Assembly (NCBI GenBank): GCA_016841245.1
Contig: JAENZN010000018.1
Location: forward strand, 1-64,000
Origin: Syntrophomonas sp.
Lineage (GTDB): Bacteria; Bacillota; Syntrophomonadia; Syntrophomonadales; Syntrophomonadaceae
Reading direction: 5' to 3'
Length of the DNA: 64,000 nucleotides
Under the pieces are notes generated by a model, which saw only the letters and a list, made by a program, of their open reading frames with translations, ran no database searches and was not told the origin of the DNA. Positions 45,017 through 54,438 of this stretch are shown here, piece after piece (within the stretch, counting starts at the first letter, position 1; the number at the start of each line of letters is the position of its first letter). Made by a program: the position numbers and the translations under genes.

Positions 45017-45865
45017 TTATTTATGCTCCTCAATTCGAATAATATCAAAACTAATATCCAGGCTGGATACCGAATGGGTTATAGCACCGGTAGAAATGAA
45101 GTCAACTCCGGCTCTGGCTGCTTCCACAATATTGGTCTCATTTATACCTCCTGAAGCTTCCAGCAATGCTTTGCCGGCAGTTATATCTACTGCGGTTTTC
45201 ATGTCTTCTATACTCATGTTATCCAGCATAATTATATCTACCCCGGCATCCAAAGCTTCCTGTAATTGTCCCAAATTCTCTACTTCAACTTCTATCTTCA
45301 GGGTGTGCGGTACTTTTTGCCTCAGGGTAATCACTGCTTGGGTAATTCCCCCGGCTGATTTAATATGATTATCTTTGATCATAATACCATCATAAAGTCC
45401 AAAACGATGGTTTCTGCCTCCCCCAACCCGAACCGCATACTTCTCCAGCACCCGCAGTCCAGGAGTAGTTTTCCGGGTGTCAACTATTTCTGCTTTATAA
45501 TATTTAATCGCTTCTACCAGCCCGCTGGTTTTGGTAGCTATACCGGAAAGCCTTTGCAAGAAATTCAAAGCCACTCTCTCTCCGGTCAACAAAGAGACGG
45601 TTTTTCCCTTTACCCGGGCAATAGTGTCACCCGCCTCAACTCGTTCCCCATCATTTTTTATTATTTCAAAACTCACCTCTGGATCAAGAGCGGCCAATAC
45701 CGCCTGACTTATTTTAATACCTGCCACTACTCCAGCTGTTTTTGCCAGGAATCGTCCCTCAGATTGCTGGTCCTCCGGTATTAAAAAATCCGTAGTCATA
45801 TCCTGGTGCCCTATATCTTCCTTTAAAGCCTTTAAGATCAGTTCTTGAATTTCCCTCTCGTACAT
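45017..45865 (-). CDS. nadC: quinolinate phosphoribosyltransferase (nicotinate-nucleotide pyrophosphorylase, carboxylating)
   Basis: A 282-residue enzyme converting quinolinate and PRPP to nicotinate mononucleotide. Motifs include EDIGHQDMTTDFLIP near 15, ALNFLQRLSGIATKTSG near 98, VDTRKTTPGLRVLEKYAVRV near 129, GGGRNHRFGLYDGIMIKDNH near 148 and IEVEVENLGQLQEALDAGVD near 192. It completes the nadA-nadB-nadC de novo NAD pathway clustered here. Confidence 0.96.
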   Translation of the reverse strand: MYEREIQELILKALKEDIGHQDMTTDFLIPEDQQSEGRFLAKTAGVVAGIKISQAVLAALDPEVSFEIIKNDGERVEAGDTIARVKGKTVSLLTGERVALNFLQRLSGIATKTSGLVEAIKYYKAEIVDTRKTTPGLRVLEKYAVRVGGGRNHRFGLYDGIMIKDNHIKSAGGITQAVITLRQKVPHTLKIEVEVENLGQLQEALDAGVDIIMLDNMSIEDMKTAVDITAGKALLEASGGINETNIVEAARAGVDFISTGAITHSVSSLDISFDIIRIEEHK

Positions 45866-45909
45866 CTTACCCTCCAGTATTTATTTTTGGCAGCTAAACA
45901 TAAGCAGTA

Positions 45910-47511
45910 TTAACAATTAACGAAATTCAGGTGCTTAATCCAGCGCCGGTCGTCCCGGTGCGGGTAATCCGAACGCCAGTGAGCACCTCGGCTCTCTTTA
46001 CGCCAGAGACCAGCTTGAATGATTATTCTGGCTGTGGTTAGCATATTCACAGCTTCATAATATTCCAGCACGGAAATGCCTGGAGCCAGCTGATTGTAAA
46101 TCTCCTCCACCATTAGGTTAGCCTGTTTTAAACTTTTTTCATTTCTAATTATTCCCACCTGGTCCCACATTATATTCTTCAACCTCTGGCATGCATCGGC
46201 CGGCTCAATTTTCTCACTCAAAGGTTGGTATATCCAGGCTGGATCATAATTATCAAAAATTTCTTCCGTTTTAATTCTCCGGCGGTATAATATTTCTTCC
46301 ACTTTATCAACTATCCGTTGTCCAAATACAATCCCTTCTAACAAAGAATTGCTGGCCAGGCGGTTAGCTCCATGAACCCCAGTGCAGGCTGCCTCTCCAC
46401 AGGCATATAAGCCATATAATGCGGTCTCTCCATAGCTGTTGGTAAGAATACCCCCCATAGTATAGTGGGCGGCAGGGGATACCGGCACCCGATCTCTGTT
46501 TATGTCTATGGACTTCTGCAAACAGGTCTGATAAATATTAGGAAATCTTTTGGTAACCCGGGGAATATTTCGCATATCCAAATAAACACACGGACTGTTA
46601 TCTCTGGCTAACTCACTCAGAATAGCCCTGGCCACTATGTCCCGGGGTGCCAGCTCCTCTAAGGGATGATAGGCGGCCATAAATCTTTCTCCATTACTGT
46701 TGTAAAGCAGTCCGCCTTCACCCCGCACCGCTTCTGATATCAAGAAGCGCTGGGCATCGGTGCTGAATAGAACCGTAGGATGAAATTGTATAAATTCCAT
46801 ATCACTGAGCTGACATCCAGCTCGAAAACATGCGGCCATGCCATCTGCGGTAGCTACCTCCGGATTAGTGGTATGCTTGTACAGCTGTCCGGCTCCGCCG
46901 GTAGCAATGATGGTGGCTCGCGCCTGGTAGATGACATTACCCTGGTTTTTGGTATCGTAAACCAGAACCCCATAACATTCTTTCGATCTCTCGTTACCCA
47001 GTATATCGATTAAAAACTGTCCTTCGATGATTTCTATATCCGGGCATTCCTTACATTTCTTGACCAGGGCCTCACGAATTGTTGCTCCGGTAGTATCCGC
47101 AGCATGAAGTATACGGGCTTTACTATGTGCACCTTCTCGAGCCAGAGAAATATTACCGTCTTTCATATCAAAAATAGCTCCGGCTGCTATCAGCTCCCTA
47201 ACGCGATCTGGTCCTTCCCTTACCAGCACATCAACTGCTTCAATATTGCACAGACCAGCCCCGGCCTCCAGAGTATCCTCCAAATGCAAAAAAGGAGAAT
47301 CTTCTTCATGAACAGCAGCAGCAATTCCCCCCTGGGCCAATCCAGTATTGGAGTCTTCTATGCTTTTCTTGGTCAAGATGACTACCTTGCCAAATTCTGA
47401 CGCTTTAATTGCCGTAAAAAGCCCGGCAATTCCAGTGCCAATGATTACAAAATCGCTGGTCCGCACCGGCGTATTACGGCATAAATTGCCTATATACCTA
47501 GAAATAATCAT
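45910..47511 (-). CDS. nadB: L-aspartate oxidase
   Basis: A 533-residue FAD enzyme oxidising L-aspartate to iminoaspartate. It shows the FAD-binding FVIIGTGIAGLFTAIKAS (about 21-38), SNTGLAQGGIAAAVHEEDS, the REGAHSKARILHAADTTGA active-site region, ATIIATGGAGQLYKHTTNP, FIQFHPTVL, and YTMGGILTN with CTGVHGANRLASNSLLEG. The C-terminal helical domain of the succinate dehydrogenase family follows. Length matches NadB. The ribosome binding site is weak (TTGAGAA), about eight bases from the ATG. Confidence 0.96.
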   Translation of the reverse strand: MIISRYIGNLCRNTPVRTSDFVIIGTGIAGLFTAIKASEFGKVVILTKKSIEDSNTGLAQGGIAAAVHEEDSPFLHLEDTLEAGAGLCNIEAVDVLVREGPDRVRELIAAGAIFDMKDGNISLAREGAHSKARILHAADTTGATIREALVKKCKECPDIEIIEGQFLIDILGNERSKECYGVLVYDTKNQGNVIYQARATIIATGGAGQLYKHTTNPEVATADGMAACFRAGCQLSDMEFIQFHPTVLFSTDAQRFLISEAVRGEGGLLYNSNGERFMAAYHPLEELAPRDIVARAILSELARDNSPCVYLDMRNIPRVTKRFPNIYQTCLQKSIDINRDRVPVSPAAHYTMGGILTNSYGETALYGLYACGEAACTGVHGANRLASNSLLEGIVFGQRIVDKVEEILYRRRIKTEEIFDNYDPAWIYQPLSEKIEPADACQRLKNIMWDQVGIIRNEKSLKQANLMVEEIYNQLAPGISVLEYYEAVNMLTTARIIIQAGLWRKESRGAHWRSDYPHRDDRRWIKHLNFVNC

Positions 47512-47575
47512 GTCATCATTCTCAATCTTTTCTATTTTCCCCTTAATATAACCTGTTATCTACAGCTGACTATGC

Positions 47576-48487
47576 TCAGGAAATATTAAGCATTCTCTCC
47601 AGTGCTTCCCGAGCTTTTATACTCACTTGAGAATCTACCTCGATCTGAGTCTCCATATTTTGCATAGATAAGGCCAAGTTTTCCAGGGTTATGAACTTCA
47701 TATCCGGACAGATAAAATCATTATAGGCCAGATAAACTTTCTTATCTGGGCAATGTTTATTAAGAGTATATACAAAACCTGTTTCAGTGCCTAATATGAA
47801 TTCTTGGGCCGGGCTTCCCTTGATATATTCCAATAATCCTGCAGTAGACCTCACTGCATCTGCCCTTGCAGTTATCTCAGGCTGGCATTCGGGATGAACG
47901 GTGGTTAAAGCCTGTGGATGCAGCTTTCTTTGTTTATTTAAATCATCTGCAGTTAGCCGGTCATGAACCGGGCAGTACCCATCCCATAATATCATTTTTC
48001 TTCCGGTCTGGGTTTGTATGTACCGGCCCAGATTTTTATCTGGCACAAATATTATTTCTTTATCTTCCGGTATAGAACGAACTACCTTAAGCGCATTAGA
48101 TGAAGTACAGCAAATGTCGCTTTCAGCTTTCACTTCGGCTGAAGTATTAACATAAGTAACTACTATCGCATCTGGATACTGTTCCTTCTTTTTTCTCAAT
48201 TCCGATGCAGTAGCCATATCCGCCATCGGACAGCCGGCATCCGGGCAAGGTAAAATTACTATTTTATCCGGGCTTAATATCTTGGCACTTTCTGCCATAA
48301 ATTTTACTCCACAGCAAATAATCACCTCAGCGCTGCTCTCTGCAGCTTGCCTGGCAAGCTGCAGAGAGTCACCCACAAAATCAGCTATGTCCTGTATTTC
48401 GGGCGGCTGGTAATAATGTGCCATGATTACAGCGTTTAATTCCTTTTTCCTGGCTGCAATATATTCCCCTGTATTTCCTTTGAGCAA
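47576..48487 (-). CDS. nadA: quinolinate synthase
   Basis: A 303-residue [4Fe-4S] enzyme condensing iminoaspartate with dihydroxyacetone phosphate. It has AVIMAHYYQPPEIQDIADFV (about 19-38), GDSLQLARQAAE, VIICCGVKFMAESAKIL with a cluster cysteine, CPDAGCPMADMATASEL, TVHPECQPEITARADAV with the second cysteine region, and ILGTETGFVYTLNKHCPDKK with the third. The start is TTG at 48487, with GGGGGA eight bases upstream. It lies first in the nadA-nadB-nadC-bioY order. Confidence 0.95.
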   Translation of the reverse strand: MLKGNTGEYIAARKKELNAVIMAHYYQPPEIQDIADFVGDSLQLARQAAESSAEVIICCGVKFMAESAKILSPDKIVILPCPDAGCPMADMATASELRKKKEQYPDAIVVTYVNTSAEVKAESDICCTSSNALKVVRSIPEDKEIIFVPDKNLGRYIQTQTGRKMILWDGYCPVHDRLTADDLNKQRKLHPQALTTVHPECQPEITARADAVRSTAGLLEYIKGSPAQEFILGTETGFVYTLNKHCPDKKVYLAYNDFICPDMKFITLENLALSMQNMETQIEVDSQVSIKAREALERMLNIS

Positions 48488-48512
48488 AGTAATATCCCCC
48501 TGGTTTAAAATA

Positions 48513-48872
48513 TTAATCGCTGATCTGTTCTATCTGGTTCTTTTCGTTTACAAAAACCAGTCTGGGTTTGTAATTTTCACATTCTTTGGTTTCTAACAGA
48601 GTATAAGTTAACAGTATTATTAAGTCTCCAACTGTCACCAGCCGAGCTGCAGCCCCATTTAAACACATCAACCCGGAACCAGGTTCTCCCTCTATCACAT
48701 AGGTATCGAACCTCTGCCCATTATTGATATTAACTATGGTTACTTTTTCGTTTTCCAGAATATCGGCTGCATCCATTAAATCTTTATCAATGGTAATACT
48801 GCCGACATAATTTAAATTTGCTTCTGTAACTACAGCCCTGTGTATTTTGGATTTTAACATGTAACGCAACAT
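48513..48872 (-). CDS. panD: aspartate 1-decarboxylase
   Basis: A 119-residue pyruvoyl-dependent enzyme making beta-alanine. The self-cleavage site Gly-Ser lies in [18 protein letters not shown] (cleaved between G24 and S25). Further conserved segments are [19 protein letters not shown] and [19 protein letters not shown]. Length is normal. Its ATG is three bases after the panC stop with GGTGGAGG upstream, so panC and panD are coupled. Confidence 0.97.
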   Translation of the reverse strand: MLRYMLKSKIHRAVVTEANLNYVGSITIDKDLMDAADILENEKVTIVNINNGQRFDTYVIEGEPGSGLMCLNGAAARLVTVGDLIILLTYTLLETKECENYKPRLVFVNEKNQIEQISD

Positions 48873-48875
48873 AGC

Positions 48876-49724
48876 TTACACCTCCACCAACCGATTGTCG
48901 ATTAATCTAGTTCTTCCAAATTTAACCGCTAATGCCACAATAACCTGTTTGTCGACTTCGCTAACATCGGCAAGATCATAGGCATCATATATTTCTGCAT
49001 AGTCTATTTCGGCCCGAGGACTGGATTCAATTATTTCTCTTAATCTGCTTTTTAACCTGGCCGTATCTCTCTCCCCACTTTGGATGGCCTCTGCCGTCTC
49101 ACCCAGCGCCTTATTCAAAACTATGGCCTGCTTTCTAGCTTCGGGATCCAGATAGACATTTCTGGAACTCATAGCCAGACCGTCTGCCTCTCTTACGATA
49201 GGTACCCGGATAATTTCCAGAGGAAAGTTTAATTCCCTGACCATTTTCTCCAGGACCATAACCTGCTGGGCATCCTTCTGGCCAAAAACGGCTAGGTCCG
49301 GCAGACAGATATTAAACAGCTTGCTGCAAACCGTAGTGACTCCTCGAAAATGACCGGGACGGGAAGCACCACACAGCTTTTCTGCAATTTCACCGGTGAC
49401 CTCTACCCGGGTACTGCTATCCCGGCAATACATTTCCTCATTGGATGGTGCAAATACAGCGTCCACCTTTTCCTGTTCCAACAATTCGGTATCCCTGGCA
49501 AAATCACGGGGATAAACTTCAAAATCTTCACCAACTCCGAATTGGATGGGATTCACAAAAATGCTGACTACTACTATATCACAATGCTTTCTGGCTTCGC
49601 GCACCAGTGCCAGGTGCCCTTCATGCAAATACCCCATGGTAGGAACAAGCCCTATCTTTTTACCCAACATTTTTTGCTCTTTACACCAGTCTTGTATTTT
49701 TTTTATCTCCTCAAATATCCTCAT
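48876..49724 (-). CDS. panC: pantothenate synthetase
   Basis: A 282-residue ligase joining pantoate and beta-alanine with ATP. It shows KIGLVPTMGYLHEGHLALVR (HxGH nucleotide motif, about 23-42), VVVSIFVNPIQFGVGEDFEV, YPRDFARDTELLE, GASRPGHFRGVTTVCSKLFN, FGQKDAQQVMVLEKMVRELN and the ATP loop GLAMSSRNVYLDPEAR. It is preceded by panB by 22 bases. Together panB-panC-panD make pantothenate from ketoisovalerate and aspartate. Confidence 0.97.
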   Translation of the reverse strand: MRIFEEIKKIQDWCKEQKMLGKKIGLVPTMGYLHEGHLALVREARKHCDIVVVSIFVNPIQFGVGEDFEVYPRDFARDTELLEQEKVDAVFAPSNEEMYCRDSSTRVEVTGEIAEKLCGASRPGHFRGVTTVCSKLFNICLPDLAVFGQKDAQQVMVLEKMVRELNFPLEIIRVPIVREADGLAMSSRNVYLDPEARKQAIVLNKALGETAEAIQSGERDTARLKSRLREIIESSPRAEIDYAEIYDAYDLADVSEVDKQVIVALAVKFGRTRLIDNRLVEV

Positions 49725-49746
49725 AACATCTTCCTTTTTTCTTTAC

Positions 49747-50577
49747 CTAATACAAGCGGTCTAATACCTCATCCTGTATGGTAAATCCATGTTCTTCAGC
49801 AGGGAAAGTACCTGCCTCAACTTCTTCTTTATATTGTTTCAAGGCCTCCATAATCAGAGGTTGTAAATTAGCAAATTTCTTTACAAACTTGGGAATATGT
49901 CCGGTAAACATCCCCAGCATATCATTGATCACCAGGACCTGCCCATCACAGTATTGTCCGGCTCCTATTCCAATAGTGGGCACGGTTATCTCTTCGGTAA
50001 TCCTTTTAGCCAGTTTGGTAGGCACGCCTTCCAGGACTATTGAAAATACTCCTGCGGTTTCCAGGGCTTTGGCATCCTGGATAATCTTTTGCGCAGTTTC
50101 CAGGTCTTTGCCCTGCACTTTGAAGCCTCCAAATTGGTTGACTGACTGTGGCGTTAATCCGATATGCCCGACAACAGGTATCTGAGCATCCAGGATAGCT
50201 TTAATGGTATCTACCCGTTCTACTCCACCCTCCAGCTTAACGCTCTGAGCGCCGGCCTCTTGAATAAACCGGCCTGCATTGCGCACTGCTTCCTTAATAG
50301 AAACATGATAGGAAAGAAAGGGCATATCTCCGACAACCATAGCATTTTTTGTCCCTCTCACTACCGCCTTAGTATGATGGATCATATCGTCCATAGTAAC
50401 TGATAAAGTATTTTCATAACCTAAAACTACATTACCCAGTGAGTCACCAACCAGTATCATATCAATACCTGCAGCATCTACCATGCTGGCCAGGGAATAA
50501 TCGTATGCAGTAAGCATTGAAATTTTTTCTTTTTTTAGCTTTTTATCTTTCAAACTAGTAGTTGTAATTCTTGCCAT
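49747..50577 (-). CDS. panB: 3-methyl-2-oxobutanoate hydroxymethyltransferase
   Basis: A 276-residue TIM-barrel enzyme adding a hydroxymethyl group from 5,10-methylene-THF to ketoisovalerate. Conserved segments include [40 protein letters not shown] (metal-binding), [40 protein letters not shown] and [20 protein letters not shown]. It uses folate made by the neighbouring fol genes. I chose ATG 50577 ([10 protein letters not shown]), the family-like start. Confidence 0.96.
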   Translation of the reverse strand: MARITTTSLKDKKLKKEKISMLTAYDYSLASMVDAAGIDMILVGDSLGNVVLGYENTLSVTMDDMIHHTKAVVRGTKNAMVVGDMPFLSYHVSIKEAVRNAGRFIQEAGAQSVKLEGGVERVDTIKAILDAQIPVVGHIGLTPQSVNQFGGFKVQGKDLETAQKIIQDAKALETAGVFSIVLEGVPTKLAKRITEEITVPTIGIGAGQYCDGQVLVINDMLGMFTGHIPKFVKKFANLQPLIMEALKQYKEEVEAGTFPAEEHGFTIQDEVLDRLY

Positions 50578-50642
50578 TATTATCACGCTCCTTTACCTAA
50601 GTACCTTTACAGCTCTTATCCAGAGCTGAGTGGAAAACAAAC

Positions 50643-51539
50643 TTAACTTTCCAAATCCAATTTTGCCATCACCTGGGCAAATGTATCTTGGAATTGTGTC
50701 ATCTGTTCCATATCGATAGTACCCTTTTCCAGAGCAACCTGCACAGTATAATAACCCAGGCAGCTGTACAAATTAATCAGATCTGCTCCGGTTTCCTCCA
50801 TGCAGGCTAAATGCTTCATAACTGTACTGATATCTCCTCGAGATATAGGACCAGTCAAAGCATCCGGAATTCCTGCGGTCTCAATGTTTCTGATGGTCCC
50901 TTTTATCAATGGCAGTAAAGCTTTTCTAGCCATTTCCCGGGATACCCCGGTAATTTCCAGAAGTTTAATGCCCAAATTGATAACGGTTACCAGATAATTG
51001 GATACCACACAAGCCCCTGCATGATACAGGGGTTTAGCGTCCTGGTCAATAAAGAAATATTCACCCTTCAGTTTTTCTACCATATCGATTCCAACTGCAT
51101 AGGTATCCTGGTCTCCCTCTATGCTGAAAATGGAACCGGGTATATTTTCTATTGCCATCTCCAGATTGGCAAACGACTGAAGGGGATGCAAAGATAAAGC
51201 TCCGGCACCAAACTGCCTGGCTTTATCAAGTATTTCAGATGATTGAGCACCGCTCATATGAATAACAACCTGTCCATAAGTAAACGCCCTGCTGTTTGCA
51301 AGTTCATCTACTACGCTCTGTATAGCGCTGTCGTTAGTTGTTATAAATAATATGTCCGTTGAGCGAGAAACCTCTTGAGGCGATGCATAAGTGGCACATC
51401 CTATCCGGTCCACAAGTGTTTTTGTAGATTCGGATTTTTTATCATGTACACCCGTAATCTCATACCCCTTGTCATGGAGTACCACCCCAATAGCTGTTCC
51501 TACAACTCCCGCCCCAATGATGCCTACTTTTTTACTCAC
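50643..51539 (-). CDS. Rossmann-like and DUF2520 domain oxidoreductase
   Basis: A 298-residue two-domain NAD(P)-binding protein. The N-terminal Rossmann loop VGIIGAGVVGTAIGVVLHDK (about 4-23) is followed by LFITTNDSAIQSVVDELA and SLHPLQSFANLE. The C-terminal DUF2520 helical domain has YHAGACVVSNYLVTVINLG and ALTGPISRGDISTVMKHLA. The fold resembles ketopantoate and 6-phosphogluconate dehydrogenases. Its place directly before panB suggests it could supply ketopantoate reductase activity, since no panE is seen; this is an inference. The start is GTG, eight bases after AAAGGAGG. Confidence 0.85.
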   Translation of the reverse strand: MSKKVGIIGAGVVGTAIGVVLHDKGYEITGVHDKKSESTKTLVDRIGCATYASPQEVSRSTDILFITTNDSAIQSVVDELANSRAFTYGQVVIHMSGAQSSEILDKARQFGAGALSLHPLQSFANLEMAIENIPGSIFSIEGDQDTYAVGIDMVEKLKGEYFFIDQDAKPLYHAGACVVSNYLVTVINLGIKLLEITGVSREMARKALLPLIKGTIRNIETAGIPDALTGPISRGDISTVMKHLACMEETGADLINLYSCLGYYTVQVALEKGTIDMEQMTQFQDTFAQVMAKLDLES

Positions 51540-51650
51540 AATCCAAAACCTCCTTTGGGCTGAGGCAAAAACCTGGGCCTTGCTAACGTCTCGTCTTGTC
51601 CCTTATGGATACAAGCGAATTTAATGCAGGAGTACCGGCGGGAGACTCCT

Positions 51651-52151
51651 TTAGTAAACTTTATTTATTGTTTTTTCATCTTCTCGCTCTAAAGCTCTAA
51701 TCAACACCTCCCTGATTCCCATTCCACTATCAGGAAAAACAATCTCGGAATTTATTTCCTCCAATGGAATTAGTACAAACAACCTTTGCTGCGCGTACGG
51801 ATGTGGAATTTTCACTTCCGGATAATCCACGATTTCATCTCCGTACAATAAAATATCCAAATCTATAATCCGAGGGCCCCAATTCTCGGTGTGCTGGCGG
51901 CCCATTTTTATTTCTATTTTTTGTAATTCTATTAATAGTTCTCTGGCATTTAAATGTGTTTCTATCATAATTACCTGGTTATAAAAATCGTCCTGGTTCT
52001 TATTCCCCCAGGGTTCAGTTAAATATACGGATGATACAGCTTGTACCTGGATACCAATGATGCTTTTAATTAAATTAACCGCCTCCTGTAAATTTGAGGC
52101 CCGATCTCCTATATTGGACCCAAGTCCAATATATACTTCTGTTTGTTTCAC
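51651..52151 (-). CDS. folK: 2-amino-4-hydroxy-6-hydroxymethyldihydropteridine pyrophosphokinase
   Basis: A 166-residue HPPK. It starts MKQTEVYIGLGSNIGDRASN, followed by VSSVYLTEPWGNKNQDDFYN and the metal-binding GPRIIDLDILLYGDEIVDY and IPHPYAQQRLFVLIPLEEI. It transfers pyrophosphate to the pterin before FolP. The start is GTG. It is separated from folB by about 108 bases. Confidence 0.95.
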   Translation of the reverse strand: MKQTEVYIGLGSNIGDRASNLQEAVNLIKSIIGIQVQAVSSVYLTEPWGNKNQDDFYNQVIMIETHLNARELLIELQKIEIKMGRQHTENWGPRIIDLDILLYGDEIVDYPEVKIPHPYAQQRLFVLIPLEEINSEIVFPDSGMGIREVLIRALEREDEKTINKVY

Positions 52152-52259
52152 ATTATCATCCTTAGGCCTATTATAGCAATAAAAATCCTTATAGGAATTC
52201 CAAAAAAACTTATGATTATAGCTTGTATCTTAATATCATCTATTAAACTTGTAAAGATT

Positions 52260-52619
52260 TTATTTTCGACTGCGTTCTATTTTTACTGCAAAATATTTGA
52301 ATTCTCCATCAACGGGTGCACAAGGTTTGTATACCGTAACCTCAGCTGTTTCCACCGGGTACTTGGCCAGTATCATTTGGCATATTTCCCCGGCCAGGGT
52401 TTCTATCAAATTAAAAGATTGCTTTTCGACAATTTCCCGTACATCATAAAAAATATCTGCATAATTAACCGTATAATCAAGTTCGTCCTTTTCTGCCGCA
52501 TCTCTTAGATCTTTATATAAAATAAGATCTATTTCAAATCTCTGTAAAGTATTCTTTTCCGCTTCCAATACTCCATGTCTTCCATAGAAAACTAATCCCC
52601 GCGCAATTATTTGATCCAC
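52260..52619 (-). CDS. folB: dihydroneopterin aldolase
   Basis: A 119-residue enzyme of the DHNA/tunnelling fold. It begins DQIIARGLVFYGRHGVLEAE (substrate-binding GRHGVLEAE) and has LDYTVNYADIFYDVREIV and FNLIETLAGEICQMILAKYP with the conserved glutamate and lysine. It cleaves dihydroneopterin to the hydroxymethylpterin. The start is probably GTG at 52619, one base after the folP stop codon, so folP-folB translation is coupled. Confidence 0.93.
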   Translation of the reverse strand: MDQIIARGLVFYGRHGVLEAEKNTLQRFEIDLILYKDLRDAAEKDELDYTVNYADIFYDVREIVEKQSFNLIETLAGEICQMILAKYPVETAEVTVYKPCAPVDGEFKYFAVKIERSRK

Positions 52620-52620
52620 T

Positions 52621-53805
52621 TTAGCGCACCACCGCATCTACTATTTGTGCAACCCTTTGACTTTCTTTTACATCATGGACCCGGACGATATCTGCTCCAT
52701 TCATAATGCTTACCGCCATAAGCCCCAGGCTGCTTTCCAGCCGTTCATCTACATCTAAATTAAGTATTCTGCCCATAAAAGATTTCCGTGATATTCCTAC
52801 TAAAACTGGAAAGCCCATACTCTTAAAGGCTGATATTTGTTTTATGATATACAAATTTTCATCGGGACTTTTGCCAAACCCAATTCCAGGATCGATAATG
52901 ATCTTGTTACGGGCTAATCCAGAATTTTCTAAAAGTTCTACCGACTCTTGTATTTCACAGACTATATCCGAAATAATATCTTCATAAGCCTGTCCTTGAT
53001 TAATCTGCAGTCTATTATGCATCAGTATTACCGTTGCTTGTTTTTCAGTTACTACCGGCTGCATATTAGTATCTATTTTCAAATTGCCAATATCGTTAAT
53101 GATATGAGCCCCATTATCCAGAGCCGCTTTTGCTACTGCGGCTCGGCAGGTATCAACCGATATAATGGTGCCTTGGGATGCCAGACTTTTCACTACCGGC
53201 AGTATTCTTTTCAGTTCCTCTTCCTCATCTATCATAACTGAATCAGGGCGGGAAGATGCTCCTCCGATATCTATTATATCAGCTCCCTGTTCTAACATTT
53301 CACCGGCACGGGCAACAGCTCGTGCCGGCTCAAGATACTTTCCGCCATCTGAGAATGAATCAGGGGTGATATTTAGAATTCCCATTATTATTGTTTTTTT
53401 TCCAATCTCCAGCTCTTTACCGTTAGCTAATTCTATAATTTTTGATTGGGATTCCAGGTTGTCTAAAAGATTTTTAATTTCTATGGCCAGTTTGCCAAGT
53501 CCCAGGGACTGTTTATGTAATTTATCAATTAATAATTCATATTGTCTCAGGGTACCCATTAACAAAACGTCTGTTTTACTTCTATCAACGATTGCCTCCC
53601 TGGATATAGCAGCTTCTCCTCCCCGGGACAACATTTCCTGCTTGATGATATTAGCAGCCGGGCCACTTATATTTTTCAACTTAATACATCTATGCACAGC
53701 TTTGGGTATCATATACGGATAACTGCCCAGGTCTGAGCCTATTTCTCCCAGAATTGATCTGGCTTCACTTTGCTTATTAATATATACTACATGATGCCCG
53801 TGCAT
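52621..53805 (-). CDS. folP: dihydropteroate synthase with N-terminal extension
   Basis: A 394-residue protein, longer than the usual ~270-residue DHPS. The catalytic TIM barrel starts near residue 133 (IIMGILNITPDSFSDGGKYL, ADIIDIGGASSRPDSV, GTIISVDTCRAAVAKAALDN, NDIGN, IIIDPGIGFGKSPDENL, FPVLVGISRKSFMGRIL, ADIVRVHDVKE). The first ~125 residues form an extra helical domain of the kind found in several Clostridial FolP proteins, of unknown role. It joins pABA to the pterin pyrophosphate. ATG 53805 follows AAAGGGGGG. Confidence 0.95.
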   Translation of the reverse strand: MHGHHVVYINKQSEARSILGEIGSDLGSYPYMIPKAVHRCIKLKNISGPAANIIKQEMLSRGGEAAISREAIVDRSKTDVLLMGTLRQYELLIDKLHKQSLGLGKLAIEIKNLLDNLESQSKIIELANGKELEIGKKTIIMGILNITPDSFSDGGKYLEPARAVARAGEMLEQGADIIDIGGASSRPDSVMIDEEEELKRILPVVKSLASQGTIISVDTCRAAVAKAALDNGAHIINDIGNLKIDTNMQPVVTEKQATVILMHNRLQINQGQAYEDIISDIVCEIQESVELLENSGLARNKIIIDPGIGFGKSPDENLYIIKQISAFKSMGFPVLVGISRKSFMGRILNLDVDERLESSLGLMAVSIMNGADIVRVHDVKESQRVAQIVDAVVR

Positions 53806-53839
53806 TGTTATCCCCCCTTTAACTGATACAATTAATTTT

Positions 53840-53959
53840 TTAATATTCAAAATTAGCAGTAGTTGTCTCCTGGTTTCTTTTCTTCGGACACGGGGCACAT
53901 TGCTGACAGTGACCGCATTTAAAAACTAGCCGCCCGGGTGCAGTCTCTATCCTAAAAAG
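53840..53959 (-). pseudogene. short Cys-cluster reading frame without a start
   Basis: Between an in-frame TGA (53960-53962) and a TAA the minus strand reads LFRIETAPGRLVFKCGHCQQ followed by CAPCPKKRNQ, a CxxCxxCxxC cluster. No ATG, GTG or TTG with a ribosome binding site precedes it. It may be the end of a lost metal-binding protein or of a transposase zinc ribbon. Confidence 0.35.
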
Positions 53960-54158
53960 TCATGTCCCGGCTGATGTTACGATGTTCATAGATAATCTCT
54001 TTGACCGCAGTTCACCACTAAGTCCACTATCTTTAATAAAATAGTTAAGATCATAATTATATTATATTAAATAAGCGGACTAAAAATCCTCCAAAAGCCT
54101 TGTAAATAAGTTTATTATTGGTAAGGATATTATAGTCGACATTTTTTTCATATACAAC

Positions 54159-54203
54159 AGTAATATACTATATACAGCTTTAAACTGCCTTTAGTATATT
54201 ACT
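54159..54203. repeat. perfect 12-bp inverted repeat
   Basis: Arms AGTAATATACTA (54159-54170) and TAGTATATTACT (54192-54203), with a 21-base loop. It lies between ndk and folP; possible roles are an operator or a small mobile-element end. Confidence 0.6.
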
Positions 54204-54368
54204 TGTTATTTGGTGTTGACTTGGCAATAGTCCCCGGTCACTTTTCTTTTCAAATATATCATAATAAACACCATTTTTTCATTGCCGGTGAGATTTATCT
54301 TTGTAATCATATAAATAATACCTCGGGCATCATCTTATGATACTAATTTCCGTTGGTTTTATTCCCAT

Positions 54369-54396
54369 AACAAAAGCCGTCCCTTTTGGGGACAGC
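54369..54396 (-). terminator. rho-independent terminator of ndk
   Basis: On the minus strand GCTGTCCCC-AAAA-GGGACGGC forms a GC-rich hairpin followed by TTTTGTTA, about 45 bases after the ndk stop codon. This is a classical intrinsic terminator. Confidence 0.85.
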
Positions 54397-54438
54397 CTCG
54401 GTACTGCTGTTATCAATCTGATATCGTTCCAGATATGC

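Larger units (their letters stand above)
53806..54368. other. intergenic region between ndk terminator and folP
   Basis: No intact gene. It contains a start-less Cys-rich frame (53840-53959) and a perfect 12-base inverted repeat (54159-54203), and is otherwise AT-rich. A folP promoter is expected here but I cannot pick one out. Confidence 0.5.
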
